In this document: piece after piece, positions 13,736-19,017 of the stretch
How positions within the stretch are numbered: the first letter of the stretch is position 1
Layout of the letters: each line of letters starts with the position of its first letter
From: RUG13615 sp040307715
GTDB lineage: Bacteria > Bacillota > Clostridia > Peptostreptococcales > Anaerovoracaceae
NCBI GenBank assembly: GCA_040307715.1
Contig: JAWRJC010000128.1
Span: forward strand, 1-19,017
Direction: 5' to 3'
Length of the DNA: 19,017 bases
Notes under the pieces: generated by a model
What the model saw: the letters and a program-made list of their open reading frames with translations, nothing else
Database searches by the model: none
Told to the model about the DNA's origin: nothing
Position numbers and translations under genes: made by a program

Positions 13736-15598
13736 ATGAAACCGCGCCTTCGCAGCAGAAGGAATCGCTATATGCTCAGGTACATGCGCAAGTACTGGAT
13801 CTTCGCGGTCCTTGCGGCGGCCTTCATGATCGCCGAGGTCACCGTCGATATGATCCAGCCGAAACTGATGGCCGACATCGTCGACAACGGCATCCTAGGG
13901 CTCTCCGGCGACGGCACACCGGACCTGGCCCTGATCCGCACCGTCGGCATACGAATGATCCTGATCGTCCTTGCGGGCGGTCTGTTCGGCATGCTCAGCG
14001 GCACCATGGCCAACCTGTGCAGCCAGAACTTCGGCAACACCATCCGCAAGAAGTGCTTCGACCGGATCATGCACCTGGCTTTTGAGCAGACCGACGCTTT
14101 CACGACCGGCTCGCTGATCACCCGCGTCACCAACGACGTCTCCCAGCTGGAACGGCTCGTGCAGCAGCTCGTGCGCGGCTTTATCCGGTGCCTGATGTTC
14201 ATGGTCGTAGGCACGGTCACGCTCATGTCGCTCAACGTGCACTTCCTTGTGATCATCGCCTGCGCCTTCCCGCTTGTCCTGCTCGACATCGGCTTCATCC
14301 TCTGGAAAACCAACCCGCTCTTCACGCTCCTGCAAGGGCGGCTCGACGACCTCAACGGCGTCATCCGGGAGAACATCGGCGGCACGCGCGTCGTCAAAGC
14401 GTTCATTCAGGAGGACAGAGAGTCCGCGCGCTTTGAGACGGCCAACACCGCCCTCGTGGACACCCAGCTCAAAGTCCTGATCCTGATGTCGTTCCTCCGG
14501 CCCATCATGAACATCATCCTCAACCTGGCGACCGTCGCCCTCATCTGGATCGGCGCGATCCAGGTCCAGGCAGGCGGCATGCAGCCCGGCGAAGTCATGG
14601 CCGCGGTCACCTACATTTCGCAGATCCTGAACGGCATGATGATGCTGGCCATGATCTTCCAGACACTCGCCCGCGGCAGCGCTTCCGCGAAGCGCATCCG
14701 GCAGGTGCTGGACGCGGAGAACGTGCTGGAAGATGGGACCGTGACCGAGGAATCGCTCCTCGCGATGTACGCGGACAAAGGCATGGCAGACAGCGGCACT
14801 GCGGACAGCCCGCAGCCCGGAACAGACCGTGTGCCCCGCGGCAGCGTTGCCTTCAAGAACGTTTCCTTCACCTATCCGGCTTCCGGCGCCGACCCCGGCT
14901 CCCCCATCGAGGTCCTGCACCACGTCGACCTCACCATCGAGCCCGGCGAAACGGTCGCCGTCATCGGCGCGACCGGCTGCGGCAAGACCAGCCTCGTCAA
15001 CCTGATCCCGCGGTTTTACGACGCGACGGAAGGCACCGTCGAAGTGGACGGCGTCGACGTGCGTGATTACACACTGAAAACCCTGCGCGGCAAGATCTCC
15101 TTCGTCACGCAGAAGAACGAACTGTTCTCGACGACCATCAAAGACAACATCACCATCGGCCGGCCGGATGCCTCGGAGGAAGAGATCCGCAAAGCCGCAC
15201 AGACAGCGCAGGCTGAAAACTTCATCCTCGAACAGCCGGACGGCTACGACACCGCCGTCGCGGAGAGCGGCATGAGCCTCTCCGGCGGCCAGCGGCAGCG
15301 CGTTTCCATCGCCAGAGCCCTGCTCAAGAACGCGGAGATCCTGATCTTCGACGACAGCACGAGCGCACTCGATCTCGCCACGGAAGCCGCGCTGTACAAA
15401 GCCCTTGCCGAGAATTACCCCGGCCTGACGAAGATCGTCATCGCCCAGCGCATCGCGACCGCAAGGCAGGCAGACCGGATCGCCGTCTTTGAGAACGGCG
15501 CCGTCGCTGCTGTCGGCACCCACGAACAGCTTCTCGCATCGAGCGCAGTCTACCGCGACATCTGCGATTCCCAGGGAGCGAAAGGAGGTGCCGCATGA
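13736..15598 (+). CDS. ABC exporter half-transporter, degenerate-site subunit
   Basis: 620 aa: transmembrane domain at residues 20-320, ATPase domain at 368-610. Walker A is GATGCGKTS (411-419), Q-loop Q459, signature LSGGQ (515-519). Walker B ILIFD (535-539) is followed by Asp540 instead of the catalytic Glu, and the H-loop His is Gln571 (IAQRIAT). These changes mark the degenerate half of heterodimeric exporters such as TM287/288, BmrCD and LmrCD. A loose 30-residue linker (about 338-368) joins the two domains. It should pair in the membrane with the next gene's product to export a lipid, peptide or drug; the substrate is unknown. SD AAGG lies 9 nt before the ATG. The stop overlaps the next start (ATGA). 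Confidence 0.95.
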   Translation: MKPRLRSRRNRYMLRYMRKYWIFAVLAAAFMIAEVTVDMIQPKLMADIVDNGILGLSGDGTPDLALIRTVGIRMILIVLAGGLFGMLSGTMANLCSQNFGNTIRKKCFDRIMHLAFEQTDAFTTGSLITRVTNDVSQLERLVQQLVRGFIRCLMFMVVGTVTLMSLNVHFLVIIACAFPLVLLDIGFILWKTNPLFTLLQGRLDDLNGVIRENIGGTRVVKAFIQEDRESARFETANTALVDTQLKVLILMSFLRPIMNIILNLATVALIWIGAIQVQAGGMQPGEVMAAVTYISQILNGMMMLAMIFQTLARGSASAKRIRQVLDAENVLEDGTVTEESLLAMYADKGMADSGTADSPQPGTDRVPRGSVAFKNVSFTYPASGADPGSPIEVLHHVDLTIEPGETVAVIGATGCGKTSLVNLIPRFYDATEGTVEVDGVDVRDYTLKTLRGKISFVTQKNELFSTTIKDNITIGRPDASEEEIRKAAQTAQAENFILEQPDGYDTAVAESGMSLSGGQRQRVSIARALLKNAEILIFDDSTSALDLATEAALYKALAENYPGLTKIVIAQRIATARQADRIAVFENGAVAAVGTHEQLLASSAVYRDICDSQGAKGGAA

Positions 15599-17421
15599 GC
15601 CAGCAGCAAAGCACAGGCTCCGCCCGCACCGCGCAGACCCCGGGATTTGGCCGCCGTCACGGCAATATGGGCGCCCCCGTCGAAAAACCGAAAGAAGGCC
15701 GCAAGACGCTCCGGCGCCTGCTCGCCTACTTTGCGGACCACCGCGCCCGCGTGGTCCTGCTGTTCTTCATCGTCACCGCGACGGTGCTCCTCCGCATCGC
15801 CGCGCCGGCGTATCTTTCCCGCGCCATCGACTGCATCACGACCCGCACCTTCGACCGGCTCCCGCAAATCCTGCTGATCATGGTCATCCTCTATGCCACC
15901 AGCAGCGCCGCCGGCCTGCTCGAAGAATACCTCGGCGCCAAACTCAGCCAGCGGATCGTCAAAGCCATGCGCGCGCAGCTGTTCCGCAAGACGATCGATC
16001 TGCCGGTCTCCTATCTCGACACACATTCGCACGGCGATATGATCAGCCGCATGACCAACGACGCGGAGAATATCTCCAACGTCGTCTCCTCCTCGCTGAC
16101 GTCGCTGTTCTCCGGCCTGCTGACGCTGATCGGGACGCTCTCGATCATGCTCTGGTACAGCTGGCAGCTGACCCTGCTTTCCTGCTCGGTCATCATCTTC
16201 TCGGTGCTGTTCACGCAGTTCCTGTCAAAACGCATCCGCAAGCTGTATCTGAAACGCCAGCGCCTGCTCGGGCAGATCAACGGCACGGTCAACGAGAAGG
16301 TCACCAACTACAAGACCGTCACCGCTTACAACCGGCAGGACGAAGCGGTCGCTGAGTTCAATGAGACTTCCGACGAACTGACAAAGACCGGGATCATCTC
16401 GGAGATCCTCTCGAGTTCGCTCGGCCCGGTCATGAACATGCTCAACAACGTTTCCTTCGTCGTGGTCGCTGTCTTCGGCGGCTATCAGGTCATTCAGGGC
16501 AATATCACCGTCGGCGTCATCTCCGCTTTCATCATCTACTCCAAGCAGTTCTCCCGCCCGATCAACGAACTGTCACAGCTGTACGGGCAGATCCAGACGG
16601 CGATCGCCGGCGCTGAGCGCATCTTCGAAGTCCTCGATGCCCCGGCGGAAAACAAGAGCGGCGATGTCCATATGACGCAAACGAAAGGCGTCATCGAGTT
16701 CGAACACGTCAACTTCTCTTACGTGCCGGGCAAGCAGATCATCCACGATTTCAACCTGCGGGTCGAAGCAGGCAAAAAGATCGCGCTGGTCGGTTCCACG
16801 GGAAGCGGCAAAACGACCATCATCAATCTGCTGATGCGGTTCTACGACATCGACAGCGGGCGCATCACACTGGACGGCGTCGACATCCGCGACATCGACT
16901 GCACCGATCTGCGCGACCTGGTGGGCATCGTCCTGCAGGACACCGTCCTCTTCACGGACACGATCCGCGGCAATCTGTGCTACGCCAAACCGGACGCCGC
17001 GCAGGAGGAACTCGACAAAGCAGCCGCCTTCAGCAACGTCGACCAGATCGTCGCTTCCTTCCCCGAAGGATACGAAACGATGCTGGTGGACGCCGGCGAC
17101 AATCTCTCACAGGGCCAGCGGCAGCTCATCGCGATCGGCCGCGCGTTCCTCTCCTACCCGTACATCCTCATCCTCGACGAGGCGACTTCCAACATCGATA
17201 CGCGTACAGAAAAGCATATCCAGGAGGCGATGTACCGCCTGATGGAAGGCCGCACGAGCCTGATCATCGCGCACCGCCTGTCCACGATCCGCGACGCGGA
17301 TACGATCGTCGTCATGGACCAGGGGCACATCGTCGAGACCGGCACCCATGAGGAACTGCTCGCTAAGAAAGGCGTCTACTACGGCCTCTACCAGACCCAG
17401 TTCGCCGGCCAAGAGACCTGA
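15595..17421 (+). CDS. ABC exporter half-transporter, catalytically complete subunit
   Basis: 608 aa: transmembrane domain at about 40-345 after a hydrophilic N-terminal 40 residues, ATPase domain at 365-600. Walker A is GSTGSGKTT (400-408), Q-loop Q448, Walker B ILILDE (524-529) with the catalytic Glu, H-loop His560 (IAHRLST). The signature is LSQGQ (504-508) rather than LSGGQ. That matches the pattern of heterodimers, in which the degenerate Walker B of one half faces the altered signature of the other. Strong SD AAAGGAGGTG precedes the ATG, which overlaps the previous stop by 4 nt, so the two subunits should be made together. The likely role is ATP-driven export across the plasma membrane. 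No regulator or substrate gene is adjacent. Confidence 0.95.
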   Translation: MSQQQSTGSARTAQTPGFGRRHGNMGAPVEKPKEGRKTLRRLLAYFADHRARVVLLFFIVTATVLLRIAAPAYLSRAIDCITTRTFDRLPQILLIMVILYATSSAAGLLEEYLGAKLSQRIVKAMRAQLFRKTIDLPVSYLDTHSHGDMISRMTNDAENISNVVSSSLTSLFSGLLTLIGTLSIMLWYSWQLTLLSCSVIIFSVLFTQFLSKRIRKLYLKRQRLLGQINGTVNEKVTNYKTVTAYNRQDEAVAEFNETSDELTKTGIISEILSSSLGPVMNMLNNVSFVVVAVFGGYQVIQGNITVGVISAFIIYSKQFSRPINELSQLYGQIQTAIAGAERIFEVLDAPAENKSGDVHMTQTKGVIEFEHVNFSYVPGKQIIHDFNLRVEAGKKIALVGSTGSGKTTIINLLMRFYDIDSGRITLDGVDIRDIDCTDLRDLVGIVLQDTVLFTDTIRGNLCYAKPDAAQEELDKAAAFSNVDQIVASFPEGYETMLVDAGDNLSQGQRQLIAIGRAFLSYPYILILDEATSNIDTRTEKHIQEAMYRLMEGRTSLIIAHRLSTIRDADTIVVMDQGHIVETGTHEELLAKKGVYYGLYQTQFAGQET

Positions 17422-17479
17422 TCCATGCAGCGCGTGCCGCGCGGGCGACGCACCTCACCAAAGCAATACGCAAACCAAA

Positions 17480-17512
17480 ACACCCCCGCATACCGCAGGG
17501 GGTGTCCTTTTT
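17480..17512 (+). terminator. Bidirectional intrinsic terminator between convergent genes
   Basis: The 8-bp arms ACACCCCC (17480-17487) and GGGGGTGT (17498-17505) enclose a 10-nt loop. They are followed by CCTTTTT on the plus strand and TTTTGG on the minus strand. It lies 59 nt after the ABC stop and about 26 nt past the convergent Na/Pi gene's stop, so it can serve both. Confidence 0.9.
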
Positions 17513-17537
17513 CGTTTGGGACATGGGGCCGTGCAGA

Positions 17538-19017
17538 CTACTGCACGCTGACAGCCGTGTCGTCTTTGTCGTTCTCCTTGTCGAGGTCCTCGGGGATCTC
17601 CTGCTGTTCCCCGTACGCTTCGAAGTACTCGCCCGGATGGACCGCATTGAGCTGATCGAAGTATTTCTTGTAATCGTCGTGGAACAGTTCGAGGTACTCC
17701 TTATTGTTGGAGTGGTGCAGGTTGTGGATGTACTCGTGCTCCTTGCCGTTGATCGCATCGTCGGTACGGCCGAGCAGATAGACCGCCAGATCCGAGCACT
17801 GGTCGGAAATGCGCTCCAGGTTGACCAGCATGTTCTGGAACTCGATGCCGTTGATGACGTCGCACTGATCGTGCGTCATACGGTAGATGTGACGGCCTCT
17901 TAAGTCGGCGACCATCGCGTCGATGACTTCTTCCATCGGTTCGATCTGGAACGCCATAGAAGTATCGTCGTTGATATGCGCCTTTGCCGTCATCTCGAGA
18001 ATGTCGCGGATCGCGTCCAGCATGATCTTCATCTCCTGCTGCGCCATCGGTGAGAACTCGCGCTTCGCCTCGCGCAGGTTGCGGATGTTGCCCGTGATAT
18101 TGACAGCCAGGTCGCCGATCCTTTCAAAGCAGACCAGCGCCTTAAGCTGGTAGTTCTGCGTGCGGTTGTCTTTTTCCAGCTTAACATGCGGAGAGATGGC
18201 GATGATGTAGCGGTTGGCTGCATCGGCCATGCGGTCGAGCATCTCTTCGCGTTCCTGGATACGGTCTTCGCGCTTGGGCTCAAATTCGAACAGCTGCTGT
18301 CTGCACGCGTCGTAGTTGTGCAGTGCGACCTCTGCCATGTTGGCAATGAGCGCTTCGCTCTGGTCGAGGGCGATAGCCGGGTTGGTGACCAGACGCGGAT
18401 CCAGCTTGCGCAGGTTCTCCTCGACGATGAGGTCTTCCTCGTTGACCGGTGCGTCTTTGACGATCTTCTCCGCGATATTCGCGAACAGCCCCGAGAACGG
18501 CAGCAGCAGGACCGCCGGCACCAGTCTGAACAGACCGTGGACGTTCGCGACACCGCCGGCTTTGAGCGGCATATTCCAAATCTCGTCGCTGATCAGTCCC
18601 GTGCCGTGTCCGATCACGAGCACTGCGATGATCAGGGCAGCCGCAAATACATTGTAGATGATGTGGACCATGCAGGTGCGGATCTGCTCCGGCTTGGCTC
18701 CGAGGCGGCAGACCAGATAAGTGGTCAGGCAGTCGCCGATGTTGACGCCGATGATGATGGCGAAGACCCCGCAGAAGTGCACGCCCATCGTGCTGGCGAT
18801 GGACTGCAGGATACCGACGACAGCCGAGGAACTCTGGATGACCCCGGTGACGAAAACGCCGGAGAGGAATCCGAGGAAGTAGTTGTCTTCAAAGGAAACG
18901 AGCAGCGTGCTCAGAGAATCGCTCACTTCCGCGACCGCTGCGCTCATGTTCATCAGACCGACGAACAGCATACCGAAGCCCATGCAGATCGTGCCCGCCG
19001 TCGTGGCGCTGCGCTTC
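17538..19017 (-). CDS. Na/Pi cotransporter family protein with PhoU-like C-terminal domain (N-terminus beyond window)
   Basis: At least 492 codons are open up to the right edge. No start is assigned because the ATG at 18983 falls inside the conserved membrane domain: upstream in-frame codons (KRSATTAGTIC) continue the protein. Numbered from that Met, residues 1-175 are the second half of an NptA/PF02690-type domain, with the repeat motif VIQSSSAVVGILQ (48-60) and GVNIGDCLTTY (79-89). The first QSSS repeat must lie outside the window. Residues about 208-440 are helical and PhoU-like (LIANMAEVALHNYDACRQQL and a second three-helix unit). The tail is acidic and low complexity (EDLDKENDKDD). The family moves phosphate with Na+; the PhoU part is thought to regulate it. 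Many anaerobe members are untested. It ends at the shared terminator. Confidence 0.92.
   Translation of the reverse strand, partial: KRSATTAGTICMGFGMLFVGLMNMSAAVAEVSDSLSTLLVSFEDNYFLGFLSGVFVTGVIQSSSAVVGILQSIASTMGVHFCGVFAIIIGVNIGDCLTTYLVCRLGAKPEQIRTCMVHIIYNVFAAALIIAVLVIGHGTGLISDEIWNMPLKAGGVANVHGLFRLVPAVLLLPFSGLFANIAEKIVKDAPVNEEDLIVEENLRKLDPRLVTNPAIALDQSEALIANMAEVALHNYDACRQQLFEFEPKREDRIQEREEMLDRMADAANRYIIAISPHVKLEKDNRTQNYQLKALVCFERIGDLAVNITGNIRNLREAKREFSPMAQQEMKIMLDAIRDILEMTAKAHINDDTSMAFQIEPMEEVIDAMVADLRGRHIYRMTHDQCDVINGIEFQNMLVNLERISDQCSDLAVYLLGRTDDAINGKEHEYIHNLHHSNNKEYLELFHDDYKKYFDQLNAVHPGEYFEAYGEQQEIPEDLDKENDKDDTAVSVQ

Noticed and set aside
13895..15523. 542-codon open frame on the minus strand opposite the first ABC subunit
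   Set aside because: A shadow of the ABC gene: low-complexity Asp/Val/Glu/Arg-rich product, no RBS or domain.
17531..17546. GTGCAG-ACTA-CTGCAC palindrome across the Na/Pi gene's stop codon
   Set aside because: Short, lacks a T tract and lies beside a clear bidirectional terminator; probably incidental.

Overview
The window reads as chromosome of a Gram-positive, probably anaerobic member of the Bacillota (Clostridia or a relative). The basis is strong GGAGG-type ribosome binding sites, short intrinsic terminators, large secreted repeat-rich surface proteins of a Clostridia-like type, a nitroreductase carrying its own 4Fe-4S ferredoxin domain, a VanZ-like membrane protein and a heterodimeric ABC exporter. 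Coding DNA from about 6.5 kb onward looks clearly GC-rich. The two surface-protein genes at the left look more AT-rich by eye; I did not compute composition. I cannot name a genus.

Layout. (1) Positions 1-6363, minus strand: two tandem genes for large secreted modular proteins. The downstream one runs off the left edge, so its last part is missing. They share nearly the same signal peptide and C-terminal cassette but have unrelated middles. (2) Positions 6449-6538: two hairpin terminators. (3) Positions 6554-11753, minus strand: a tightly spaced run transcribed in the order ACT-domain protein, ferredoxin-nitroreductase, Nudix hydrolase, Tet(M)-like translational GTPase fused to a YacP/Rae1-type NYN nuclease domain, and GNAT acetyltransferase. 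(4) Positions 11801-13156, minus strand: a small VanZ-like membrane protein with its own terminator, and a ZIP-family metal transporter. (5) Positions 13157-13735: a divergent intergenic region with a likely ZIP promoter and palindromic operator, a long imperfect inverted repeat and a 23-bp tandem repeat. (6) Positions 13736-17421, plus strand: two overlapping half-transporters that form a heterodimeric ABC exporter, ended by a bidirectional terminator. (7) Positions 17538 to the right edge, minus strand: a Na/Pi-cotransporter-family protein with a PhoU-like tail, missing its N-terminal half.

The most interesting gene is the GTPase-nuclease fusion (7141-9939). Tet(M)-type factors act at the ribosomal A site, and Rae1/YacP is a ribosome-associated endoribonuclease that cuts mRNA in the A site. 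One polypeptide with both activities suggests a ribosome-rescue, drug-response or translation-quality-control factor rather than a plain tetracycline-resistance protein. The rest is mostly ordinary housekeeping and envelope functions. The exceptions are the paired surface proteins and the structured intergenic DNA near 13.2-13.6 kb.
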